From positions 1-64,000 of the forward strand of contig NZ_RHOT01000002.1 in the NCBI RefSeq assembly GCF_003946675.1: a DNA stretch of 64,000 nt, read 5' to 3'. The notes under the pieces are model-generated. The model had not been told where the DNA came from and searched no databases. It saw only the letters and a program-made list of their open reading frames with translations. Origin of the DNA: Lapidilactobacillus gannanensis. Lineage in GTDB: Bacteria; Bacillota; Bacilli; Lactobacillales; Lactobacillaceae. Made by a program: the position numbers and the translations under genes. Positions 42,478 to 51,455 of this stretch are shown piece by piece (the first letter of the stretch is position 1; each line of letters opens with the position of its first letter).

Positions 42478-43229
42478 TGACTAACGAAAAAATTATTACA
42501 GTCGAACATCTAGAGAAAACCTTCGGCGACCATCGTGTCCTGAAAGATATTAATTTAGAAGTCAATCACGGCGAAGTACTTTCCATTATTGGTGCTTCTG
42601 GCTCCGGTAAATCAACACTGCTACGTTGCATTAATTTGCTGGAACATCCCACTAATGGCGATATTAAATTTCACCAGCAAAGTATCTTAACCAGCGACTT
42701 TGACTTAACTGATTACCAAGCAAAAGTTGGGATGGTCTTTCAGTCATTCAATTTATTCAATAATTTAAACGTGTTAGAAAATTGTATGATTGGGCAAACG
42801 ACCGTTCTAAAACGCGATCCAGCTCAGGCCAAAAAAGTTGCCCTAGAACAATTAGATAAAGTTGCGATGTCACCATATGTAAACGCCAAACCAGCCCAAT
42901 TATCCGGCGGTCAGAAACAACGAGTAGGAATTGCCCGAGCTGTTTCAATGAACCCAGAAGTTTTACTCTTTGATGAACCAACTTCTGCCCTTGACCCAGA
43001 AATGGTTGATGACGTGCTCGATTCAATGCGAGCGCTGGCTCACACTGGGCTCACTATGATCCTAGTTACCCATGAGATGGCCTTTGCTCGTGATATTTCA
43101 GACCATGTCGTTTTCATGGATCAGGGTGTCATCGCCGAAGAGGGTTCAGCCGAAGCAATCTTCACTAACCCTCAAAAAGAACGGACTCAAACCTTCCTGA
43201 AACGCTACTTACAGGGCGGGATGCGCTAA
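42477..43229 (+). CDS. amino acid ABC transporter ATP-binding protein
   Basis: The 250-residue ATPase has a Walker [11 protein letters not shown]-loop MVFQSFNLF, signature [14 protein letters not shown] and Walker [15 protein letters not shown] followed by [11 protein letters not shown], all typical of polar amino acid importers (GlnQ type). It is coupled to the permease gene by a TAATG overlap and completes the lysine-regulated uptake system. Confidence 0.93.
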   Translation: MTNEKIITVEHLEKTFGDHRVLKDINLEVNHGEVLSIIGASGSGKSTLLRCINLLEHPTNGDIKFHQQSILTSDFDLTDYQAKVGMVFQSFNLFNNLNVLENCMIGQTTVLKRDPAQAKKVALEQLDKVAMSPYVNAKPAQLSGGQKQRVGIARAVSMNPEVLLFDEPTSALDPEMVDDVLDSMRALAHTGLTMILVTHEMAFARDISDHVVFMDQGVIAEEGSAEAIFTNPQKERTQTFLKRYLQGGMR

Positions 43230-43337
43230 AAATAGTCATTTTTCCAATTAAATGATCGTATTTAAGCGATGGTATTAGGTTCCAGTGACTTTTTTCATAT
43301 TCGGACCGTTTATCATTTTGAAAAGACAGCAAATAAA

Positions 43338-43393
43338 TAACACGTTTAAATTCAAAGGCCAATGATGGTCAGCGAATTTAAACGTTTTTTTGA
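43338..43393 (+). terminator. terminator of the amino acid ABC transporter operon
   Basis: CGTTTAAATTC pairs with GAATTTAAACG around an 18-nt loop, followed by TTTTTTT. It lies in the space between this operon and the converging sbcC. Confidence 0.8.
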
Positions 43394-43405
43394 TAATGTT
43401 GATGG

Positions 43406-46400
43406 TTATTCTGCTAATACCTGATATTGAACATGACTCTCACCATTACCGTCTGGAACAACCTGTAATTGATTAGGTAGTTGGACTTGTAACTCACGTA
43501 CATGACTAATAATGCCGATCAGACGCTGTTGACCTTCTAAACTAGTTAAAGCTGCAATTGCAGTTTGCAGTGACGTTTCATCTAAAGAACCAAACCCTTC
43601 GTCAACAAACAGCGCATTAATTTCAATAGCGCCAGTCTGCTGTTGGACAACTTCACCTAAGGCTAGTGCTAAAGCCAACGCGGCAATAAAACTTTCCCCA
43701 CCAGATAAAGTGCGCACGCTGCGATAATCACCGGTGTAATCATCATAAACATTCAGCTCCAACCCGGAGTTCTTCCGATTAGTACCAAGTTCATCAGCTA
43801 ATGCCAACTGATAACGACCAGCAGTAAGTTGACTGAGCCGACTATTTGCAACCTTGAGCACTTCATTAAGATACATTTGTAACACATAGCGTTCCAAACC
43901 TAATTTTTGCGAGCCTAAACCGCGAGTAACTTCGCTAAGTTCTTGTAATGAAGTTAAATCAGTCATTTGCTGGCTAATCTCGACTAATTGGTCAGCAATT
44001 TTCTGCAGCTGCTGTTGTTGATTTTCGATTTCAGTAACTTGGCGTTGCTGAACACTAGCCTGCTCTTTCAAAGCTTGTAGCTCAGCCTGAACTGTCGTTA
44101 AATCAGGTGCCGTTTCAACTCCGACCAATTTTGCAGCTAATTCATTGACCAATGTTTCCAAGCGGATTTTATTGTGTTCATAATCCGTGATTTGCTGTTG
44201 CAAAATATCGAGATCAACGGATACCGAAATCAGCTCATCTAATTTAGCCTGCTGTTCGGCAAAAGTCAGTGTTGGCCACTGTCTCTGCCAAACAGCTGCC
44301 AACTTAGCTTGTTGTTGCTGCAATGTTGCAGTTACTTGACGCAATTGTTCTTGATAGTGTTTTTGATCAGTATTTTGTTCAGCCAACGTTTGCTGTAATT
44401 GCTGTAAACCTTGTTGTTGTGACTTTGTTTCTGCTTGATAGTGTTGAATAGCCTGTTGCCCCTGCTGCAAAGAAGCCGTGAGCGCTGTTAACGTCGGAAA
44501 TTCTGTTGGCAATTGTTGTTGTTGATCGTGTAATTGCGTCTGTGTCACTAATAATTCATTGGCTAGTTGTTGCTGCTGAGCTGTCGACTGCTGCTGTTGC
44601 GTCAGTAACTGTTCTTGTTGCAACGTTAATCGCTTAAAGGACACACTGGCTTGAGCTAAATTTTGTTGTTCTTGAGCCAATTCCTGAAGTTGCTCGTGAT
44701 TAGCCTGTTGTTCCGCTTGCAAAAGTGCCATTAACTGCGCAAGCTCAATGTTCGACTGACAATCAGTTCTTGTGGTCAACCAAGCAGCCATTTGTACCTC
44801 ATTAATTAATTGTTGTAAAGCCGCTTGATTCTCAGTAGTAGTCAGATCCACTTGCTTTTGTAACGACGTTATACTTGCTACTGTATTGGCCAATTGGGTC
44901 GCTGCTTGCTGACGCTTTTGATCAGCTGCTTCTACCTCAGCCTGAGTGACTGGATCTGCAGTAATAACAGTCGTTGCTAATTGCGGGTGATCCGTTGACC
45001 CACAAACGGGGCACGGTGTACCGGGCAATAGGTCTTGGCTCAACAAGGCAATCTGATTCTTAGCAAAATCACTTTTCAACTGTTGATAGTTTTGTGTTGC
45101 TGTTACTTGCGCTTGATTTTCGACTACTTGTTTAGCCTTTAATTGTTGCAAGGTCTGCGCTTGTTGCGCAAGTTGTGCTGCTACTTGCGCAAGTGCCTTA
45201 GCCGTATGTTGCCAATGTTTTAATTGCTGACTTTGCTGTTGTAAAGCCGCTTGTCTAGTTAATAGTGGCGTTTGTCGCTCAGTTTGCTGTTTTAATTCAG
45301 TCAGGCGTTGTTGATTGTCCGCAAGCGTTACTTGCTGTTGTGCCAGTGCTGCTTGCCCCTGGTCAACCTGTGCTTGCTGTCGCTTAGCCTTAGTTGTTAA
45401 GTGCGCAACAGTTTCATATAACGGTTGTAACGCCTGCCAGTGTGTTAATTGTTGCTGTTGTTGCTCATATGCTGGTGCTTGGGCTAACAATCCATTCACT
45501 TGGGCTTGTGTCAGCTTAATTTGCCGTTGCGTTTGCTCTTGCTCCTGTTGTTTGGTTTGCAGGCGTACTTGCCATTGTTGCTGTTGAGCAATTTGTTGCT
45601 GATATTGCTCCCAGGATGGTGCTTGTTGCTGGGCCCACTGATATAAATCACGCTGATTAATCAACTGTTGAATCTTAGGCTGCTGTGCTAGCAGTGTTTG
45701 CTGTTCTTTTAGCACTTGTTCTCGCTGCTGAAAATCACTTAAAACTTGCTGCTGTTGATTGAATAACTGTTGCTGTTGATTAACCGCTGCCTCTTTTTGT
45801 TGATAACTTTGTTGGGCCTGCTCTTGCGCACGCATTAAAGCTGTTAACTGTTGTTTTAATAAACTTTGCCGTTGCGCGAGTGGCGCCGTAGCTGCTGGCT
45901 GATAGGCTGGCTGCCAAGGAATCTGCGCCAATAAAAAGTCCAACTGATCTTGATGAGCTTTATTTTTAGCACTGGCAGTTTTATAAAGCTGTTGAATCTG
46001 GTCGACCCAGCGTTCATAACGCTGAGTTTGAAATAAATTCCGCAAAACCGCTTCTTTTTGATCACTGTCACCATCTAAAAATTGTCGAAACTCGCCTTGA
46101 GGCAACAGCACAATTTGCCGAAACTGATCCGCATTCATTTGCAGTAAATCAGCTAAATACAAATTGACCTGATTAACACGCGTTAATTGTTTTACCTCAG
46201 TTTGATCTGTCTCATCTTGATAAATCGTCAGTTCAGCCGAACTGGTTACATCCGTCGTCCCATTGCCACGTTTTTTAGCTAATGTTTGGGCGGGTTTGCG
46301 AATAAGTTCATACAGCTGGCCTTGTTGCGTGAAGCTAACCTTAACACTCGTTTCATCTGCTGGCGTAGCAAACTCCGAGCGAAAATCTTGAGGGCGCCGT

Positions 46401-46576
46401 TGTGGTCCAGAACCGCTACCATATAACGCAAAAACTAATCCATCAAAAATAGTCGACTTGCCGGCACCAGTTGGACCGCTGATCAGAAACATTGATTGCT
46501 GGTCAAACTTAGTAAAGTCGATTTTTTGTTGCCGATAGGGACCGAAATAATTTAATTCCAATTGTAGTGGTCGCAT
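43406..46576 (-). CDS. sbcC: exonuclease subunit SbcC
   Basis: SbcC is the SMC/Rad50-like ATPase of the SbcCD complex, which opens DNA hairpins and processes blocked ends. The 1056-residue protein has a Walker A GPTGAGKS at 34-41, very glutamine-rich coiled coils, the zinc-hook motif CPVC at 522-525, and a C-terminal LSGGESFIAALALALALG signature with Walker B INALFVDEGFGSLD. Its start overlaps the sbcD stop by one base. It is unusually rich in QQQ runs. Confidence 0.95.
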   Translation of the reverse strand: MRPLQLELNYFGPYRQQKIDFTKFDQQSMFLISGPTGAGKSTIFDGLVFALYGSGSGPQRRPQDFRSEFATPADETSVKVSFTQQGQLYELIRKPAQTLAKKRGNGTTDVTSSAELTIYQDETDQTEVKQLTRVNQVNLYLADLLQMNADQFRQIVLLPQGEFRQFLDGDSDQKEAVLRNLFQTQRYERWVDQIQQLYKTASAKNKAHQDQLDFLLAQIPWQPAYQPAATAPLAQRQSLLKQQLTALMRAQEQAQQSYQQKEAAVNQQQQLFNQQQQVLSDFQQREQVLKEQQTLLAQQPKIQQLINQRDLYQWAQQQAPSWEQYQQQIAQQQQWQVRLQTKQQEQEQTQRQIKLTQAQVNGLLAQAPAYEQQQQQLTHWQALQPLYETVAHLTTKAKRQQAQVDQGQAALAQQQVTLADNQQRLTELKQQTERQTPLLTRQAALQQQSQQLKHWQHTAKALAQVAAQLAQQAQTLQQLKAKQVVENQAQVTATQNYQQLKSDFAKNQIALLSQDLLPGTPCPVCGSTDHPQLATTVITADPVTQAEVEAADQKRQQAATQLANTVASITSLQKQVDLTTTENQAALQQLINEVQMAAWLTTRTDCQSNIELAQLMALLQAEQQANHEQLQELAQEQQNLAQASVSFKRLTLQQEQLLTQQQQSTAQQQQLANELLVTQTQLHDQQQQLPTEFPTLTALTASLQQGQQAIQHYQAETKSQQQGLQQLQQTLAEQNTDQKHYQEQLRQVTATLQQQQAKLAAVWQRQWPTLTFAEQQAKLDELISVSVDLDILQQQITDYEHNKIRLETLVNELAAKLVGVETAPDLTTVQAELQALKEQASVQQRQVTEIENQQQQLQKIADQLVEISQQMTDLTSLQELSEVTRGLGSQKLGLERYVLQMYLNEVLKVANSRLSQLTAGRYQLALADELGTNRKNSGLELNVYDDYTGDYRSVRTLSGGESFIAALALALALGEVVQQQTGAIEINALFVDEGFGSLDETSLQTAIAALTSLEGQQRLIGIISHVRELQVQLPNQLQVVPDGNGESHVQYQVLAE

Positions 46577-47697
46577 TATTGCTCTGTCTCCTTTAACGCC
46601 TTAGCTGCCCAAGCAACCTGCTGATCAGTTAGCGGCTGCCCAGTAACTGTCTGATAAAAGTCAGCTAATAAATCTTGCGGCGTTTGTTGTTTCGTGGTAG
46701 CTAAGGTTCGCTGTTGACTAAATTGAACACCATTAGCCCGACTCATCGTTAAGAATCTTGGAAATTGTTGCTTCAGCCGATTACTGGCATTACTGATCAC
46801 ATTCGTATCCGTTAAAACAATTCCCGTATAAGCTGCTTGATCAATGCCATGCTTTTGCAAGTAATTGGCATCGCTTAAGTCGGCAAAGGCTCCAGTTAAT
46901 TGTTGCACTTCATGTAACGGCGTTATGGGACGAAATCGTACCTTGATTTCTGGTTCTGTATCGACAATCAAGACGCCCTTAGTTTGGTTTACTTCTGATA
47001 AAGAGAATTTATTTAAGGACCCACTATAACGAACTCGCGGCTCATGTAACGCATCTTTATTATGAATATGACCCAGCGCAACATAGTCAAAATCCGTTAA
47101 TAAATTCAATGGCACTGCATCTAAACCACCCACATTGATACTGGTCTCTGAGTCAGAGTGCGTGCTACCAGCCGCAAAAAAATGGGCCACCAAAATATGC
47201 TTCTTGCTAGCATCAAACTGAGCCATCATGCGTGCTACTAAAGCTGTCATTGCTTGCGCCAATGTATGAATTGTCTCATCGTCAAAAAATTGCCGTGCTT
47301 GATACAACTCAAAATATGGTAATAAGAAAAATTGACTATCACCAATCACAATCGGGTGATCCACCGAATTCAGAGTCGTTCGTAAATAGTAGCCCGTTTG
47401 TTCGAACCACTGAGAACCCACACCAAGTCGCACGGCACTATCGTGATTCCCATTGATCACTAATAACGGCTGTTTTAAAGTTAAGTTCAAATCACTGATC
47501 ATCTGATTTAACAAGCGGACAGCCTCTTCACTGGGATTTTGACGATCGTACAAATCACCAGCAATCACGACGGCATCCACCTGCTCCGCTTGAGCAATTT
47601 TGACAACTTGGGCAAAGCTGGCCTGTTGTTCAGCTAATAAATCATAACCAAATAACTTACGCCCCAAATGCCAATCAGCAGTATGTAAGAATCGCAT
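46576..47697 (-). CDS. sbcD: exonuclease subunit SbcD
   Basis: The 373-residue metallophosphoesterase is the nuclease of SbcCD. The five motifs are visible: HTADWHLGR, GDLYDRQNPSE, NGNHDS, VAHFFA and LGHIHNKD. It is coupled to sbcC downstream and starts one base after the stop of the HNH gene, with GAGGAGG inside that gene's end as ribosome binding site. Confidence 0.95.
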   Translation of the reverse strand: MRFLHTADWHLGRKLFGYDLLAEQQASFAQVVKIAQAEQVDAVVIAGDLYDRQNPSEEAVRLLNQMISDLNLTLKQPLLVINGNHDSAVRLGVGSQWFEQTGYYLRTTLNSVDHPIVIGDSQFFLLPYFELYQARQFFDDETIHTLAQAMTALVARMMAQFDASKKHILVAHFFAAGSTHSDSETSINVGGLDAVPLNLLTDFDYVALGHIHNKDALHEPRVRYSGSLNKFSLSEVNQTKGVLIVDTEPEIKVRFRPITPLHEVQQLTGAFADLSDANYLQKHGIDQAAYTGIVLTDTNVISNASNRLKQQFPRFLTMSRANGVQFSQQRTLATTKQQTPQDLLADFYQTVTGQPLTDQQVAWAAKALKETEQ

Positions 47698-48624
47698 TTA
47701 CTTTTCCTCCTCCGCCTCAAGTGACTGACGCAACTGCCAAACTCGAAACTTACTAATTATATAATCGTGCCTTAATTGAATTAGCTTTTGATAATCACTG
47801 TCTTCGCCATCACGTAATCCCTGAACCAGTTTAATCTCTTGACGAAGCGCGTTTAATCGGGGACTAGTGACCGCACCAGTTAGATGCCGTTGCGCTGCTA
47901 ATTGATTTTGCAAATGTTGTTGCTGTGTGGTTAAACGTTGTAGCGTTTGTTCTGAATGAACTAACTGTGGTAATAAAATCGATAACTCTTGATTCCATCT
48001 GACAAACAAGTCATAAGGCATATCACCTTTGAGTCGATTGCATTCACGACACGATAAAGTCAAATTTTCCCAACTATTATCATTTGATAGCGTCACCGGA
48101 TTTTTATGATCCACGCTATCACCATAACGGCCGCAATACTGACACTGATAATGATAAAATTCCCGCACTCGTGCGCGCGTTGTATAGCTAAGTGTGTTTT
48201 TATCAAATAATCCCGTTGTGTCACAACCTAGTTTGCTTAAGTCTGTTGGTAAGTTTCCTGTGAAAATAAAGCTAGGCTGATCCTGCCAATGGATTAACTC
48301 CGCATAGAATTGCTGGCGGCGGTCAACTGTTTGCCAATCTGCTGGTAACGCATCAAAACTATTAATCAAACTCATACAACTTTTACGTTGCTCTCGCGTA
48401 AGCTGTAACGTTGCTGGCATTGGCGTCATTTGTAATTCTTGCGGTAATCCCAAGAACGTCCACTGTCGAGCTGCTGCAAAATAACTTATTTGTTGGTTAC
48501 TAAAGCTGGCCGGCTGTAGACCGCGTTTTTGACAGAGATCACAAACACTGGTCACAACTGTCGTCCCCACCTGAAAATGTTGTAAATTTAAATCTAATTG
48601 ACAGTACGCACATCGTAAATGCAT
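47698..48624 (-). CDS. HNH endonuclease with N-terminal zinc ribbon
   Basis: The 308-residue protein has a possible zinc ribbon at the N-terminus (RCAYCQLDL...VCDLC) and, near residues 155-215, an HNH motif: CQYCGRYG, DSVDHKNPVTL, and SWENLTLSCRECNRLKGD. The rest is a helical coiled-coil tail. HNH proteins cut DNA; the target is unknown. It directly precedes sbcD and is probably co-transcribed. The start chosen is the ATG behind AAGGTAGGG; a GTG 13 codons upstream would extend it. Confidence 0.8.
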   Translation of the reverse strand: MHLRCAYCQLDLNLQHFQVGTTVVTSVCDLCQKRGLQPASFSNQQISYFAAARQWTFLGLPQELQMTPMPATLQLTREQRKSCMSLINSFDALPADWQTVDRRQQFYAELIHWQDQPSFIFTGNLPTDLSKLGCDTTGLFDKNTLSYTTRARVREFYHYQCQYCGRYGDSVDHKNPVTLSNDNSWENLTLSCRECNRLKGDMPYDLFVRWNQELSILLPQLVHSEQTLQRLTTQQQHLQNQLAAQRHLTGAVTSPRLNALRQEIKLVQGLRDGEDSDYQKLIQLRHDYIISKFRVWQLRQSLEAEEEK

Positions 48625-48685
48625 AGCGCTGATCCCTACCTTATTGAATACGTTAAACCTCACCGATAATTCGCAACTACTTGAT

Positions 48686-48729
48686 TAAAAAAACCAAGTC
48701 TGGCTAATAACCAAACTCGGCTTTTTATA
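48686..48729 (-). terminator. terminator after the 107-residue protein gene
   Basis: On the minus strand AAAAGCCGAGTTTGGTTA pairs with TAGCCAGACTTGGTTTTTTT. It separates the small gene from the HNH-sbcDC operon. Confidence 0.8.
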
Positions 48730-49048
48730 CAAAATCATCATACACAATTTCAACCAATTGTTTCTTAGTCGCAAAGTTGACTTGATAAACCATTTGCTCT
48801 AACGCCTTCTGATATTCATCCAGAACATCTTCTGGTAATGGCGTGACTGTGGCTAACTTTGTAATCACTTCATGAGGATCATTGACCGCATTTAAATCCA
48901 CAAACAGATAAATCTTAGTCAACAAATCATGAACCAAATCAGTCATCACGCCATTAGGTTTACCATTTAAGTCAGTTAATGTTACCTGATCTGGCGAAAC
49001 GCTTTGATGATTAACTGTGATAAATTTCAATACTTGAAAGACATTCAT
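48725..49048 (-). CDS. conserved-looking protein of unknown function (107 residues)
   Basis: The protein is soluble and acidic, without recognised motifs: MNVFQVLKFITVNHQSVSPD at the start, a segment GVMTDLVHDLLTKIYLFVD and an amphipathic C-terminus. It has its own ribosome binding site (GGGGT) and terminator. It resembles small Lactobacillales proteins of unknown function, but I cannot name a family. Confidence 0.6.
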   Translation of the reverse strand: MNVFQVLKFITVNHQSVSPDQVTLTDLNGKPNGVMTDLVHDLLTKIYLFVDLNAVNDPHEVITKLATVTPLPEDVLDEYQKALEQMVYQVNFATKKQLVEIVYDDFV

Positions 49049-49229
49049 GGCATTTACCCCATTTAAACCAATTTACTCTTATCTTAGCACAAACCTAAGA
49101 CCTTTAGCATTCGTTAATAAAAAAAATCAATTCTTCAAAAATTAATCATGATTTATCGCCACTTTTAAACTCAGAACTATCATTTTTATTGGTTATGATT
49201 TATTCATCGTCAACGAAAGGATGATAGTC

Positions 49230-49481
49230 ATGTTGATTAACGATAACAACCAAGAAATTACAACAATTCAAATTAAAAAAATTATTAATGCTAAAAATAT
49301 TGAATGTAAATCTGAAGACGGTGAATTAGTTAAGCTCCATCTAACAAAAAGCCAAAAAAGTGATTCCTTGTTCTGGTGGAGCCTAGTCAAAATTTACACC
49401 GCCCAATTATGGATTCCAATCATGAAAAATACCCAAACCCTATTGAGCTTTGACTGGTTAACTGATAGTGCGACTATTTAA
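49230..49481 (+). CDS. unknown small protein (83 residues)
   Basis: The frame starts behind GAAAGGATGATAGTC and ends before a strong terminator. The protein has an N-terminal beta-rich part (NQEITTIQIKKIINAKNIEC) and an aromatic C-terminal segment SLFWWSLVKIYTAQLWIPI. No family recognised. Confidence 0.5.
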   Translation: MLINDNNQEITTIQIKKIINAKNIECKSEDGELVKLHLTKSQKSDSLFWWSLVKIYTAQLWIPIMKNTQTLLSFDWLTDSATI

Positions 49482-49492
49482 AAAAGTAAGCA

Positions 49493-49528
49493 AAAAGAGC
49501 TGGAAAATTCCCAGCTCTTTTTTTATAC
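49493..49528 (+). terminator. terminator
   Basis: AAAGAGCTGGAAA pairs with TTCCCAGCTCTTT and is followed by a run of T. It serves the 83-residue gene and, on the other strand, may serve the 43-residue gene. Confidence 0.8.
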
Positions 49529-49533
49529 TAAAA

Positions 49534-49665
49534 TTATTTATCAGCGTCAGCTAATTTCTTCAAAGTAGCTAATACTTTGTCTTGAGCCTTAGCATTCTTT
49601 TTAACGTTAGCATGATTAATGGGACGACGATCGCCGTTCATACCAGTATGAGTGTTTTGTGACAT
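49534..49665 (-). CDS. 43-residue basic protein of unknown function
   Basis: A short gene with a perfect AGGAGG ribosome binding site encodes 43 residues beginning MSQNTHTGMNGDRRPINHAN and ending in a lysine-rich helix KKLADADK. It lies directly before a shared terminator. Composition suggests a small nucleic-acid-binding or intrinsically disordered protein, but no family is recognised. Confidence 0.65.
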   Translation of the reverse strand: MSQNTHTGMNGDRRPINHANVKKNAKAQDKVLATLKKLADADK

Positions 49666-49783
49666 GATGATCCTCCTAACTTATTCAATTAATTCTATTG
49701 CATTTGAACAAATATTTCAACTATCAATTCAAATCTCATCATTTCATCAGCAAATTATTGCCCGGGAAATAAATTGACCCAAA

Positions 49784-51340
49784 TTACGGTCGTAATTGTT
49801 CTGATTCGCGACTGAAATCTAATAGTGCTCGTTTTACTTGGGCGCGTTGTTGATGATCAGTCAGGACAATCAACGTATCTCCAGCGCGAATCTCAGTATC
49901 GCCTTTAGGAATCAAATCTTTTGAACCGCGGCGAATCGACATTAACAAAGTATTCTTCGGCCAAGCAATATCACGAACTTCCGTACCAACAAAGCGGGTC
50001 CCTTCAAAAACTGGAATCTCTAGCCGATCATTGCGCCCAGTTAATTGAGCCAGCGTTTGGTTAAGGTTCATCCGTGCTGATAAAGATTCATAAATTGGCT
50101 CACCACCGAGCACATCAACGACTAGATAAGCAGTTAAAGAAACAACTGCTAGTGGCATTAAATGACTCAAACTACCGACCATTTCCGTAATTAATAGAAT
50201 TGCCGTAAAAGGTGCTTTACCAATCCCGGCAAAATAACCCGCCATTGCAAAAATAACTAAATTCATAACTAGTGATGCTGGCAACAGCTTGGCCTGAACC
50301 ATTAAAACACCATATAAATCACCGATTAAAGCACCTAACGTTAAAATTGGTAAGAAAATGCCTCCCGGTAAACCAGAACCGTAGGAAACCATTGAGAAAA
50401 CAAAGCGGAGACTAAAGAGTCCTAATACAATAATCGCTGCTGGTTGTTGCTTAGCCAAGCTCAAAATTAGGCCATTGCCACCGCCAAGTGTTTGTGGCCA
50501 AAAATATCCCACTACCATGACTAACATTAGTGGCACAATATCATTCCAACGTCGAGGCAAACGCGGTATTTTCTGGTAGAGTCGTGGCATATATAGTAAG
50601 ATTCGTTGATACAAAATTCCTAACAAGCCTAAAAAAATACCTAATAATAACAGATGCCAATACAGCCGCAAGGGAAAACTAGTATCATAGTGAATCTGCA
50701 AGACTGGCGTGAGCCCAAAGAAATTCAAAGAAATAAAATTAGCCCCTAATGCCCCAGCCAATGATGACATCCAGACTAATGGTGAGAAGTTATGATAGAC
50801 TTCCTCCAAAACAAACATCGTCCCCGCCATCGGCGCATTAAAAGCTGCAGACAAACCGCTAGCCGCTCCGGCCGCTAAAAGCACTCGTTCATTGGTTTCG
50901 TGTTCATGGGTCAACTGAGCAAAGCCTTGACCAATTGAAGAACCTAACTGAATCGACGGTCCTTCACGCCCTAGAAACAGGCCAGAACCAATCGCTAAGA
51001 CCCCACCGACAAACTTACGCCATAAAATCGACCACCAATTTAAATGCAGGGTTGTTGCCAGTTGAGCCTCAACTTCTGGAATCCCTGATCCCATAATATG
51101 AGGTTCTCGCTTAATTAAATAAGCATTGATAATCGCAATTACGATCAGAATTGCGGCAATTAACAGTAACCATTGCCACTGTTGGTGAGCTTTGCCGTAC
51201 CAAAATTGCCACAGCAACAACGATTTTTCAATGATCAAGCGAAATAAGCTCACCACCAGCCCAGAAATCAAACCGACGACTAGGCCCTTGCCAATAAAGG
51301 TTACATGATTAAAGTCCAATTTTGCCCTAATTCTTCCCAC
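49784..51340 (-). CDS. ClC-type chloride/proton exchanger with TrkA-C domain
   Basis: The protein of about 518 residues has the ClC selectivity motifs GSGIPEVE, GREGPSIQLG and GKAPFTAILL. The glutamate in GREGPS is the gating residue present in exchangers. A C-terminal TrkA-C domain (from about 435, VRDIAWPKNTLLMSIRRG) is common in bacterial ClCs. It probably moves chloride against protons in acid tolerance. I place the start at a GTG six bases after GAGGTG; GTG and TTG codons just upstream are alternatives. Confidence 0.88.
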   Translation of the reverse strand: MGRIRAKLDFNHVTFIGKGLVVGLISGLVVSLFRLIIEKSLLLWQFWYGKAHQQWQWLLLIAAILIVIAIINAYLIKREPHIMGSGIPEVEAQLATTLHLNWWSILWRKFVGGVLAIGSGLFLGREGPSIQLGSSIGQGFAQLTHEHETNERVLLAAGAASGLSAAFNAPMAGTMFVLEEVYHNFSPLVWMSSLAGALGANFISLNFFGLTPVLQIHYDTSFPLRLYWHLLLLGIFLGLLGILYQRILLYMPRLYQKIPRLPRRWNDIVPLMLVMVVGYFWPQTLGGGNGLILSLAKQQPAAIIVLGLFSLRFVFSMVSYGSGLPGGIFLPILTLGALIGDLYGVLMVQAKLLPASLVMNLVIFAMAGYFAGIGKAPFTAILLITEMVGSLSHLMPLAVVSLTAYLVVDVLGGEPIYESLSARMNLNQTLAQLTGRNDRLEIPVFEGTRFVGTEVRDIAWPKNTLLMSIRRGSKDLIPKGDTEIRAGDTLIVLTDHQQRAQVKRALLDFSRESEQLRP

Positions 51341-51365
51341 ATTCAACACCTCTACTACTATTAAA

Positions 51366-51420
51366 GGACAAAAAAGCGTTGATTGCTAGATTAAAATTGC
51401 AATCAACGCTTATTTTTAGC
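51366..51420 (-). terminator. terminator after mnmG
   Basis: AAGCGTTGATTGC pairs perfectly with GCAATCAACGCTT and is followed on the minus strand by TTTTTTG. It ends the mnmE-mnmG unit. Confidence 0.85.
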
Positions 51421-51455
51421 ATCATTAACTCATTTTATTGTTTGAAAAAAGTTGA

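Noticed and set aside
45315-45587. Cysteine-rich open frame antisense to sbcC
   Set aside because: It is the complement of glutamine-codon runs in the SbcC coiled coil (CAA/CAG read as TTG/CTG/TGC), with no ribosome binding site; a shadow of composition.
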